Shown here: piece after piece, positions 15,680 through 23,182 of the stretch
Numbering within the stretch: position 1 is the stretch's first letter
Layout: the number at the start of each line of letters is the position of its first letter
Virus record (IMG/VR): IMGVR_UViG_3300022198_003066
Span: 1 to 42,358 of that record
Source of the DNA: a virus
Strand: one strand, 5' to 3'
DNA: 42,358 bases
Notes under the pieces: generated by a model
Told to the model about the DNA's origin: nothing
Database searches by the model: none
Seen by the model: only the letters and a program-made list of their open reading frames with translations
Position numbers and translations under genes: made by a program

Positions 15680-16096
15680 TTAGTTAGCGACGCTCGAAAA
15701 CATCACTTTAGTAAAATCTCCACCTTTTTTGGTTTTGATATCTTTAGCAAAAGCGGACACGCGAACGCCCGCGAGTGGTTGTTCTTCACTGACAGCCGCG
15801 TCGCAAATTGCTTGCGTTACTTCGTCAACGGTGCAACCCGCCGCCGCTGCAACAAACGCTTTGATGCCTTTTAGGAAGGACTCAAAACGCTTCATAGTCA
15901 TCCAAGTGACCGGCGCGCCTGGCGGCAATTCAGGGTTTGAAGATTCAATGATCTTAAATTCGGACAAGAAGTAGCCTTCACCGCTTCGGCTTTCCCCCAT
16001 CTTGATCGCTTGGATCTCTAGCAAGTATTGACCGGCTTGTAGGTACTCGCTTCTTTGAGTTACCTGTACGTTTTCAATTCCATCAAACAATCCCAT
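15680..16096 (-). CDS. Putative single-stranded DNA-binding protein (DUF669-like)
   Basis: The start is the ATG at 16096, preceded by AGAGAGGTTCAGA; the longer frame to 16123 is less likely. The 138-residue product opens with GLFDGIENVQV and GQYLLEIQAIKMGESRSGEGYFLSEFKI, a beta-barrel-like pattern seen in phage DUF669 or OB-fold ssDNA-binding proteins, then a helical segment (RFESFLKGIKAFVAAAAG) and a final strand region. Its place between helicase and polymerase supports an SSB role. It overlaps the helicase 3' end by 14 bases. A related recombination accessory protein is possible. Confidence 0.55.
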   Translation of the reverse strand: MGLFDGIENVQVTQRSEYLQAGQYLLEIQAIKMGESRSGEGYFLSEFKIIESSNPELPPGAPVTWMTMKRFESFLKGIKAFVAAAAGCTVDEVTQAICDAAVSEEQPLAGVRVSAFAKDIKTKKGGDFTKVMFSSVAN

Positions 16097-17759
16097 TCTG
16101 AACCTCTCTTGTTTTATCAGCAAAGCTGAGTTTCTGATTTAATCCGGTTGTGACTTGGAGGTGATCCGCATCTGCGACAGCACGCTCAAAGGCACTAACC
16201 ATTTCTTGAGTAGACGCATTCCAATATGCGAAAACCCGATCTTCTTCTTGTCCGGCTCTATGAGTCCGACCAAGCAATTGCTCCCACGTGCCGCCGCTTG
16301 AAGGCGTAGACGCGATCACGTTCACATTATAGCGTTGTAAGTTCTTCCCCGTACCATGCGCTTTGATGGAACATACCGCAGTTTCTTTTTGACCCGCAAG
16401 GTGATCCATCAAATCATTGGTCGCAGTTTGACCCGCACCAAAATACGGCGCTTCCAGTTCACGCGCTAGGAAATGACCCAGCGCGATCGAGTCAGTCCAA
16501 ACCAACGCGGGGCCGTCTTTGAACTCTAGTTTCAAAATGCTTCGCGCAAGGTTGCGGATCGATTCCTGACAGAACGCAACCGGCGCAACCTCTGGCGGTT
16601 CTTTCTTGCTTTGTGCGTACCATTCAGCAAACACGCCGCCGGAATCGATGTCGCCCGCCATACACGAAAGCTTGATCAAGCCTTCGGTATCTAGGTAGAT
16701 GCCGTTGCGTTTCAATCCGCGACTAATGGTTTGACGAACAAACGCGTTCCAGTTCGCGCGTGCTTCTAACCATTCTTGATCTACACCGTTTGGCCAGATC
16801 CATTCGTAATAGAAACCACAAGCCATTGTGCGAAGATGTCGCGCAACGTCTACCGCGTCCGATAACGGGAAGCCGTTTGGAAGCGTCCAGTTCTGTCGAA
16901 TGAACTTGATCGCGGCTTTCAGTTTGTCCGTCATCTCATATTGAAATGGCGACACTTGAAGCGAACAACCAAGCGAATCGTCAGATGTAGCAACGACGCC
17001 CGGCGTTTCTACCAATCGCATTCTGAACTTGTCCTTGTAGTTTCCTTCCCCTTCTAAGTCTTCAAGCGCGCCAGGCAACACGCGTTCTTCTGGTTTTACT
17101 TTGACATCGATTGCGTTTGCCCAGTCGTTCAAGTCTGAGTAGGTAGTCGGCAAGGGTGATCCCTCGCGTAACGCCAGTTCAGCCAAGTGCGCGTAGTCGC
17201 GCAATGAATCACGCGTCATAGTTCCCGACAATGCGTAGAACTCAGTGTCAGGCTTAGAACGAAAGAACCGCACGAAACGCTTAGTTCTGGCGCTTTGTAG
17301 CCTTTTGAGTTTGTGGCACTCATCCGCGATCACGATGTCCGGCGCTAGCTTGATCAACCATTCGGCTCCGTCTTTCTGTGAGAGTCGCGCGTAGCTAGCG
17401 ATCTCAATATCGGGACGAATACGCCATTGCTCCGCAAGTATCGGCAACGTGTGATCACGCAGCACGGGAACCATTGAAGCGGGAACCAAGATCAACGCGC
17501 GCTTGTCGCGCAGTGTTGGAATGAGAAGCGTGATCAACGTCTTCCCGTGTCCAACACCGATCGGAGCTAGCAGCCCGCCGTGTTGTTCACATTCCCAGAG
17601 TGCGATCGCTTGTATCTGGCGCAAGCTATGCTCTTTGGGATCTTGGCTTAAAACGTCTGTTAGAGCCTCTCTAACACGTTCCATCATTTCGACAGAATGC
17701 ACACGCCTAGGCAACGCTTCGATCCGTTTGAACTCAAGTGATTTGACAACGCGTCGCAT
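16083..17759 (-). CDS. SF2 (SNF2/DEAD-like) DNA helicase
   Basis: The 558-residue product is taken from the ATG at 17759, one base after the nuclease stop codon, so it depends on coupled translation. Superfamily 2 motifs are present in order: motif I GVGHGKT (68-74, with an unusual His), motif II DECH (146-149), motif III SGTMTRD near 183, and motif VI RTHRAGQ (498-504). The spacing and the TWEQLLGRTHRAGQ ending resemble SNF2-type and phage repair helicases. It may remodel forks or recombination intermediates beside the separate SF3-type replicative helicase. No extra domain is recognised. Confidence 0.85.
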   Translation of the reverse strand: MRRVVKSLEFKRIEALPRRVHSVEMMERVREALTDVLSQDPKEHSLRQIQAIALWECEQHGGLLAPIGVGHGKTLITLLIPTLRDKRALILVPASMVPVLRDHTLPILAEQWRIRPDIEIASYARLSQKDGAEWLIKLAPDIVIADECHKLKRLQSARTKRFVRFFRSKPDTEFYALSGTMTRDSLRDYAHLAELALREGSPLPTTYSDLNDWANAIDVKVKPEERVLPGALEDLEGEGNYKDKFRMRLVETPGVVATSDDSLGCSLQVSPFQYEMTDKLKAAIKFIRQNWTLPNGFPLSDAVDVARHLRTMACGFYYEWIWPNGVDQEWLEARANWNAFVRQTISRGLKRNGIYLDTEGLIKLSCMAGDIDSGGVFAEWYAQSKKEPPEVAPVAFCQESIRNLARSILKLEFKDGPALVWTDSIALGHFLARELEAPYFGAGQTATNDLMDHLAGQKETAVCSIKAHGTGKNLQRYNVNVIASTPSSGGTWEQLLGRTHRAGQEEDRVFAYWNASTQEMVSAFERAVADADHLQVTTGLNQKLSFADKTREVQNGIV

Positions 17760-17760
17760 T

Positions 17761-18969
17761 TCAGAACGTAGCCCGCACAACACGCACCGCACGCGCGGTT
17801 AGTTCGTCTTGTAGTTCTTGGAAGAGTCGCGATTTGCTATCCACGTAAAAACTACCGTCAAGCGGTTCTTCGTCTACGTACTCTTTGAACGCTTCAACGA
17901 GATAGGCTGAACCCTTGCCGTATTCCGCAAGCTTGTAGTGTGCGAGCCCGTGCTTAGTTGCGGCGCGTTCTGCGACTTCAAGTAAAACGGTCTCTAAGCT
18001 TTGGACGCTCTCACCTATAGGTAAGCAACCAACGTAGAGATTGAACCAACTTGAGTCGGTGCGCGTTGTTGTTGCTGTTGTTTCCGGTTCGCTAGTGACA
18101 ACCGGCGCGGGTTGTTCTTGTTTCTTTGGTCGTCCTCTTTTGCGCTTCGGCGTCTCTTCAACCACTGGCGCGGCTTCTATGATCTCAGGCTCGGCTGCGT
18201 CTGGCGGGTTGATTCCTTTTGCGACGACTTCGGGTTGTTGTTTCTGGCTTGCTCTCTTTAGCTTCTCAAAGATATCAGACATCTTTTCTTCTTCTCCATA
18301 GTTGTCGCAACGGTCCTTGAACGGACAACCGCCAAAGGCGTTGCAGTGGTTCAAATTGCGAGGAATCCCCCTAGCGTCCGTGCTTATCTCGCGCAAGATA
18401 GAGACCGAACGAGACCGTTCTAGAATATCATCGAACGCGGTGTCAATCTCGGACCTAGAAACTTTTACCTCTACTTTGAACGCTTCTGGCGTTGTCGTCC
18501 GATAATAGACCCAGCGCAATAATAGGCTAGATGCGTTAGGTACGCGATCGAAAATAGTTGCGGCGTAGACTATCGCCTGAACGTCTCTACGTAGCTTTTC
18601 AGGGGTCAAAGCATAGTAGGGGTTCTTCGTTGTTTTGTGGTCTATGACTAGTGGGATCTCGCCGGTTAGATCAACGCAATCGATGTAGCCTCGAAAGCCT
18701 TTGAACTCAAAATAGGATTCAACTTCTAAGTCTTTCGACGGCTTTGGTAGGTATTCGATACCAGGCGCGAAGATAGCGCCAGGTTTTGATTTGAGATCTG
18801 GAAACGTGCCAGACGACAACCACGCTTCCGCGCACGTGTGAACCTCTGTACCTAATTGAGTTGATGCGGTTGCCGGTTGCCGCAAGCCTTCAATGTAGGT
18901 GAAGCCCCATTTACGATTGCACGATTCAAAGGTTTTGAATTGAGACGCACTCAAGAGATGATCGGACAT
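17761..18969 (-). CDS. PD-(D/E)XK exonuclease with Fe-S cysteines and an AT-hook
   Basis: The first 225 residues of this 402-residue protein match the RecB/Cas4-type nuclease family: GTEVHTCAEAW (40-50), GYID with D97, IDHK with D110 and K112, and Q131. C17 with C209, C215 and C221 form the pattern that binds a 4Fe-4S cluster in AddB/Cas4 nucleases. A Pro/Glu-rich linker follows, with an AT-hook core RKRGRPKK (276-283) that would bind the minor groove of AT-rich DNA. Residues 305-402 form a separate domain of unknown type. It probably processes DNA ends for recombination or replication. It overlaps the primase gene by 19 bases; AGCGGGAGCGTTAGC gives the ribosome site. Confidence 0.82.
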   Translation of the reverse strand: MSDHLLSASQFKTFESCNRKWGFTYIEGLRQPATASTQLGTEVHTCAEAWLSSGTFPDLKSKPGAIFAPGIEYLPKPSKDLEVESYFEFKGFRGYIDCVDLTGEIPLVIDHKTTKNPYYALTPEKLRRDVQAIVYAATIFDRVPNASSLLLRWVYYRTTTPEAFKVEVKVSRSEIDTAFDDILERSRSVSILREISTDARGIPRNLNHCNAFGGCPFKDRCDNYGEEEKMSDIFEKLKRASQKQQPEVVAKGINPPDAAEPEIIEAAPVVEETPKRKRGRPKKQEQPAPVVTSEPETTATTTRTDSSWFNLYVGCLPIGESVQSLETVLLEVAERAATKHGLAHYKLAEYGKGSAYLVEAFKEYVDEEPLDGSFYVDSKSRLFQELQDELTARAVRVVRATF

Positions 18970-21335
18970 GCTAACGCTCCCGCTATTGTTTCAAAATCTT
19001 CTTCATCACAGAACCCGTGCGCGTCTGCCCATTGCGCTACGTGATCAATCCGAAGCTGTCTAAATTTGACACGACGCGGACCAACGCGCAAACGCATGGT
19101 TTGACCCGTTGTGATGGTGTTTAGAGCGTTTCCGATCTGGCGAGTCCCTAACGGTTTAACGTTCGGCAAGTACGCTTCCCAGACTTCCGCAAACACTTGA
19201 GCGTTGACCCAGATCACGCCGTCGTCGTCTCGTTGGATGTATTGCCGCGCCTTGGTGTTGTTGTAGTACGGTTCAGGCTCAAGAATCAGACGCGTTAAAA
19301 TCTCAGTTAGAGACGACGACCGATCGTTGTTGTTGAGTAGGCGCGAGCCCATTGAACCTAAGTCACCCTCAACTAAGAAACGACGACCACGCTCAAATTC
19401 GCGATTGTCGGCCAAATACAAGCAATGCTCGGCGATTGCGTAAGAAGCCCAACGCGCTAGTCGTTCGGGTTGAATCGTTTTGAGATAGAGTCCCGCGTCT
19501 TCTTTCACCTCGATAACTAGGAAGCGTTGCGCGAGTGCTGCGACGTCGTCGTTGGTTGGATCACCTGGTAGCTTGATCAAGTTGCCAGTGTTCGCGCAAA
19601 GCATGAGACGGATCGAACCAACTAGGCGCGCGTTCGCTTTGTACTTACCGCCGATTGTGATCGAGCGTGTTGAAATGAGATCACGCAACTTGCCGGAGAT
19701 GTTCCGGTCGTCTGGCACATATTCGTCGGCGAGTACCAGCGGCGCGCGGCTTAGGTCTTCGTTGAATTCGCTGAATGCGACTTCAATCGGCGTTGGTTGT
19801 TGTGCTTCCCAGATACGCGCTAAACCGTTAGCTAGGAACGATTTCCCAACGTTTGGCGCTCCGTAGAGATAGAGACCGCAACAGGGATCTTCAAGCTTAG
19901 GCACGCACGCGATCCAGTCTAGTAGTTTCTCTTTGAGACGACCGCCTAAGTGTTCAAGCCAAAGATGAACGTCTGGATGAAAGCGGGGTTCAAGCGTCCG
20001 ATCACGCGGGGCGGTAGCCAGCGTGATCGTGTTGCGCTCGCTGTCATAATGAGACGCCGCCGCAACTAGGCTTGCTTCGGTATTGCTCGCAAACGTGCCG
20101 TACTGTGAAAGCAACGCATCGCGCGTCTTTCGCTTGTCTCCAAAGTACGTCGTCACATTGGGAATCGGCTTGAGGTAAAGATCGGCAAGCGTGTTTGCGT
20201 ATTCGCGCGGGAACGGTCCCTGGTAGCCTTTCAAGTTGAGAAAATACACGCTTGAAGGTGAGTAGATGATCCAACGCGTGCGCAGTTCTTCTTTCTGTAT
20301 GCCGCACGACGTCGCAATATGCTCTAGCTCTTCCGGCGTGTATTCGTGGCCTTCATCGTCTCCGCGTGCTTCCGACATTCGGCTCTCTTTGTTCTTTGCT
20401 TGCGATTCTTGCTTGTAGCGTAATGCGCGCGGGAGTTTGTTTGTGGCGATGTCGTCCATAGTGCCGAGCACACCGCGCGGCTCTAAGCTTGCGAGTTGAT
20501 CCATACTGACAAGCGAAGGGCGGAAGAGTTGCGCCGCTTGTTCTGGATTCAAGCTAGGGTGACGATATGCAAGCTCTACGCAAATTGCGAAAATCACACC
20601 GTCACGCTCGCCAGGATTCGCAAAGACCTTGCCGCGTGAAAGCTTGTCGAACGTATCGCCAAGCGCGCGCTTTTTCTCATCGTGAGAACGACGGAGCGAT
20701 TGGCTAATGCGTTTGAGGTCTTCGATTTCTAAAACGGCTGAACCCGCGAACTTTGGCGCGTTCACGTGAGTAGGCGTTAAATCGCCGCTAGGTAGGCTCA
20801 GAAGCCAGTCTAGCGCGATCCATTGTCCCGTCGCATTATGGAAAGCCGTTGCGTGCTTGGCGTTCGATTCGGCGGTCGAGTGTGCGTAGTAGATCCGGCT
20901 GATGTTCTTTGTGTTCGCGTCGTTGTGGCCGCCTATAAAGTGATTGAACTTGTGCCACGCGTCAGCGTGTCGTTCGGGCGGTAATGGCTTGTCGAGAGGA
21001 AACACCGCGCGGAGTTTATAAAGGCCGTCGTCTGGATTGTGGCGGTGCGTTGTGTACCAGAATGATTCGTAGTCTTTGGTCGCTTGCTGAACGTGCTCTA
21101 TGACTTTGAGCGTTGTCGCGTCTATGTCTAAACAAAGCGCGTCAAGATAGGACACCGCTTTGTCGTTGCGGTGGGCTCCGTTCTCAATGTGACCCGGAAT
21201 AAAGCATGGGCCGTCTTTGCCGCCAGAAGTGCGACAATCGCCCAAACGCGTGATCCAGTCATCCCACGTTAGAGTCTGAAGTGTGGTCTTAGTATCGCCA
21301 GCACACCGATAGAGAGAGAAAGACAGTCGTCTCAT
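18951..21335 (-). CDS. Primase-helicase (AEP primase plus SF3-like helicase)
   Basis: The 794-residue product has an N-terminal archaeo-eukaryotic primase-like domain: LCLDIDA with D70 and D72, YKLRAVFPLDKPL (106-118) and ISRIYY with R147. The C-terminal part is an SF3 helicase of the D5/virus type: Walker A GAPNVGKS (492-499), Walker B LVLADE (533-538), and motif C MLCANTGN with N582. Proteins of this build unwind the origin and lay down primers. It is the first gene of the leftward replication operon, nearest the proposed origin, and is the best candidate for the initiator that loads there. ACGGGGGCAAT precedes the ATG. Confidence 0.88.
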   Translation of the reverse strand: MRRLSFSLYRCAGDTKTTLQTLTWDDWITRLGDCRTSGGKDGPCFIPGHIENGAHRNDKAVSYLDALCLDIDATTLKVIEHVQQATKDYESFWYTTHRHNPDDGLYKLRAVFPLDKPLPPERHADAWHKFNHFIGGHNDANTKNISRIYYAHSTAESNAKHATAFHNATGQWIALDWLLSLPSGDLTPTHVNAPKFAGSAVLEIEDLKRISQSLRRSHDEKKRALGDTFDKLSRGKVFANPGERDGVIFAICVELAYRHPSLNPEQAAQLFRPSLVSMDQLASLEPRGVLGTMDDIATNKLPRALRYKQESQAKNKESRMSEARGDDEGHEYTPEELEHIATSCGIQKEELRTRWIIYSPSSVYFLNLKGYQGPFPREYANTLADLYLKPIPNVTTYFGDKRKTRDALLSQYGTFASNTEASLVAAASHYDSERNTITLATAPRDRTLEPRFHPDVHLWLEHLGGRLKEKLLDWIACVPKLEDPCCGLYLYGAPNVGKSFLANGLARIWEAQQPTPIEVAFSEFNEDLSRAPLVLADEYVPDDRNISGKLRDLISTRSITIGGKYKANARLVGSIRLMLCANTGNLIKLPGDPTNDDVAALAQRFLVIEVKEDAGLYLKTIQPERLARWASYAIAEHCLYLADNREFERGRRFLVEGDLGSMGSRLLNNNDRSSSLTEILTRLILEPEPYYNNTKARQYIQRDDDGVIWVNAQVFAEVWEAYLPNVKPLGTRQIGNALNTITTGQTMRLRVGPRRVKFRQLRIDHVAQWADAHGFCDEEDFETIAGALACPIIS

Positions 21336-21541
21336 ATTGCCCCCGTTTGAATGTTAGTAGTTGCGCAAGGCCGGACGCTATGCCGGGCGGTGTGGCATTG
21401 TCAACGATTGTCAGAATGAGAGCACCGCGGAGTCGATGAAAGCGGAATGCTATTTGGCCGAATATGTGAATTCGATCGTCTTTGGAAAATAAGATTTTTG
21501 GTTTTGGCTTATTTGGACAAATAACGATTTTGGCGTTTAGT
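21336..21541. other. Non-coding leader of the replication operon
   Basis: No credible gene is present. The stretch holds a TGTCA-GAA-TGAGA copy of the genome-wide motif (21409-21421) and, on the minus strand, a perfect TTGACA (21404-21399). A TAGCGT 18 bases further is a poor -10, so this is only a possible leftward promoter. The part near 21490-21535 is rich in A and T runs. Confidence 0.4.
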
Positions 21542-21875
21542 GGGTTCCTAACAATTACAGACAGGAAAAGAAGTCTCACAATGAAATCACAGGTTTAGGC
21601 GGGGGTTGGACGCTGGACATTTACTGAAAATATTAGGATCCCAGTTCGCGTCCAAAAAAGCTTATTGTTTCTAGGGGTTTATGCTGCTGGGTTCCTAATA
21701 ATGGGCAAAATGGGAAAACTCGGCTGAAATTTCGTGTTAATTACTTGATTAAAGTTTCACGGAAGTTTTGGTCGTTTTTCGCTCGTTAGGATCCCACCCT
21801 ACTTAGTTTCCCAAAATGATTAAGGAAAAACTGGTCCTAATAATTTGAGTGTTAGGAACCCGGGATCCTAATAAT
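21542..21875. repeat. Seven copies of GGGWTCCTAAYAAT in both orientations
   Basis: Forward copies are at 21542-21555, 21689-21702, 21832-21844 (one base short) and 21862-21875. Inverted copies are at 21631-21643, 21785-21796 and 21851-21861. The last pair lies head-to-head and forms a near-palindrome (GTTAGGAACCC with GGGATCCTAATAAT). Copies were not noticed elsewhere in the window. The clustering and mixed orientation suggest a DNA-binding site for a replication or transcription protein. Confidence 0.6.
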
Positions 21876-21879
21876 GGGA

Positions 21880-21909
21880 TTTAATTCGATTTAATTCGAT
21901 TTAATTACG
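21880..21909. repeat. AT-rich 10-bp tandem repeat, possible unwinding element
   Basis: TTTAATTCGA occurs twice in tandem (21880-21899) and a third, changed copy follows (TTTAATTACG). AT-rich repeats next to iterons are typical of the DNA-unwinding part of iteron origins. Confidence 0.55.
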
Positions 21910-21943
21910 CAATAAATACGGTGGCGGCGTTGAGTATTCATAG

Positions 21944-22494
21944 TCGCAAATTGACAGAATTGCGAGACGGTCGCATTATGAGACGTCTCAAAATAAAAAA
22001 GCGCGTCGCGTTCTGCGACGTCATCGCAGAATGATACACGTCGCAGATTGACACGGTGTAGCGTTATGCGAACGCGTACCAATATGAGACCGGCGTGTCC
22101 TATTCTGAGTCGTGACCTGTTTTGAAAATTAGCAAACCGAGACACGGCGTCTCAGTCTGAGACGCGGTAGCGGAATGAGACATGTAGCGTTATGCGAAAC
22201 GGGCCGGGGGGTGTGTGTAGCATTATGACAATCATTGTCATTATGAGACGCATATGAGACGCAGAAGCAAAGTGCTACATGTAGCGTTCTGCGAACGCGT
22301 CGCATTTCGATACGGCGTCGCATTATGAGTCGTGTAGCATTATGAGTCGTGTAGCATTATGCAAACCGTGTAGCGTTTTGCTACGCCGTCGCATTATGAG
22401 TCGTGTAGCATTATGCAAACCGTGTAGCGTTTTGCTAATTCGCAAAGTGCGACCGCGTCCTATTTTGGGAAAAGTACCGGTCGCAAAATGAGCC
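21944..22494. repeat. Iteron-like array of dyad motifs, candidate replication origin
   Basis: About 25 imperfect copies of a dyad, GTMGCR-N3-TGMGAC in outline, fill 550 bases. Left half-sites start at 21944, 21971, 22006, 22024, 22041, 22059, 22077, 22098, 22130, 22150, 22168, 22185, 22218, 22236, 22265, 22282, 22300, 22318, 22335, 22352, 22371, 22389, 22406, 22425, 22440, 22458 and 22481. Spacing is mostly 17-19 bp. GTCTCAGTCTGAGAC at 22149-22163 is a perfect palindrome. A block of units is duplicated (22317-22384 and 22388-22437, the first copy having one extra unit). Placed between divergent operons and beside an AT-rich triplet, it resembles an iteron origin; a multi-site operator is the alternative. 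Confidence 0.65.
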
Positions 22495-22624
22495 GCCGGT
22501 CGGCACACCAACAACGATCAGATTTCAGACACTTCTTATTTCGTGTCTCATATTGACAGGTAATAATAAAGGGCGGGGGTCTTTTTGAGATTTAACTTAG
22601 AGGTGGGGGGTATGAAAATTCCGG
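22495..22624. other. Non-coding spacer upstream of the late promoter
   Basis: No gene seen. It holds one motif copy, TCTCA-TAT-TGACA (22546-22558), and a G-rich stretch (22571-22580, 22603-22610). Confidence 0.35.
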
Positions 22625-22637
22625 TCGCAATTTGACA
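22625..22637. promoter_or_regulatory. Operator-like motif over the terminase promoter
   Basis: TCGCA-ATT-TGACA matches the genome-wide dyad. Its right half is the end of the TTGACA -35 box at 22632-22637. A protein bound here would block or help RNA polymerase at the late promoter. Confidence 0.5.
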
Positions 22638-22659
22638 ACTTACAGGATCACGCTTTAAT
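22632..22659 (+). promoter_or_regulatory. Promoter upstream of the terminase genes
   Basis: TTGACA (22632-22637) and TTTAAT (22654-22659) are 16 bases apart: a perfect -35 and a five-of-six -10. Transcription would start near 22666, with AGGAGG (22676-22681) and ATG 22691 following. It is the best sigma-70 promoter seen in the window. Confidence 0.65.
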
Positions 22660-22690
22660 GATAAGATCCCCAAGTAGGAGGAAGTTCATA

Positions 22691-23182
22691 ATGAGTCACA
22701 ATGAGTGGGAACGATACCCGAACGAAACGACTAAGTCCTATGACTTGTTCATTCGGTTTCTCGATATGGGACCACGTCGCAACTTGAGAGAACTTGCCGA
22801 GCTAACAAAGGAAAAACATCACAAGATTCAAGCACTTAGCTCACGTTGGAATTGGAAGATCCGCGCGACCGCTTGGGATGATGAACAACACAAACGAAAG
22901 CAAGATGCTGAATTAGCAGAATGCGAAGAAATGGCGAAGCGGCATATTCGGATCGCAATGGGTCTTCAGATGAAAGGTCTTGAAGGTCTCAAGATGTTTG
23001 ATGATCAAGAGAAGCTTCGCAAAATGCGAACTTCAGATATCGTCAACCTATTCAAGTTGGGCGTCGATATTGAGCGCATGTATCGAGTTGCTCCAAACGA
23101 ACGTGTGCAAGAAGACAAGCCGGTTGTGATTAAGTTCGCGGTTGACGACGACGAAGATGAAGATTTCAGTACCGAAGAGTAA
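22691..23182 (+). CDS. Terminase small subunit
   Basis: ATG 22691 is chosen over an ATG at 22658, because AGGAGG lies nine bases upstream and the earlier ATG overlaps the promoter -10. The 163-residue product begins with W-E-R-Y-P-N-E-T-T-K-S-Y-D, then RNLRELAELT-type helix-turn-helix residues and RWNWKIRATAWDDE, a pattern common to phage small terminases. A helical middle and a very acidic tail (VDDDEDED) follow. It would recognise the packaging site and recruit the large subunit. The gene overlaps the large subunit by 26 bases. Confidence 0.72.
   Translation: MSHNEWERYPNETTKSYDLFIRFLDMGPRRNLRELAELTKEKHHKIQALSSRWNWKIRATAWDDEQHKRKQDAELAECEEMAKRHIRIAMGLQMKGLEGLKMFDDQEKLRKMRTSDIVNLFKLGVDIERMYRVAPNERVQEDKPVVIKFAVDDDEDEDFSTEE

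Noticed and set aside
21399-21404. Leftward promoter for the primase operon
   Set aside because: TTGACA is perfect on the minus strand, but the -10 candidate (TAGCGT) is poor, so it was not listed as a promoter.
21951-21979. Rightward promoter within the iteron array
   Set aside because: TTGACA and CATTAT are 17 bases apart, but both are parts of iteron units and no gene lies directly downstream.
22317-22437. Possible CRISPR array
   Set aside because: Repeats recur every 17-19 bases with no unique spacers of 30 bases or more, and no cas genes are present; the units are dyad iterons.
21289-22514. Minus-strand open frames of 63-96 codons in the origin region
   Set aside because: They are made of iteron and repeat sequence, give low-complexity peptides and have no ribosome sites.
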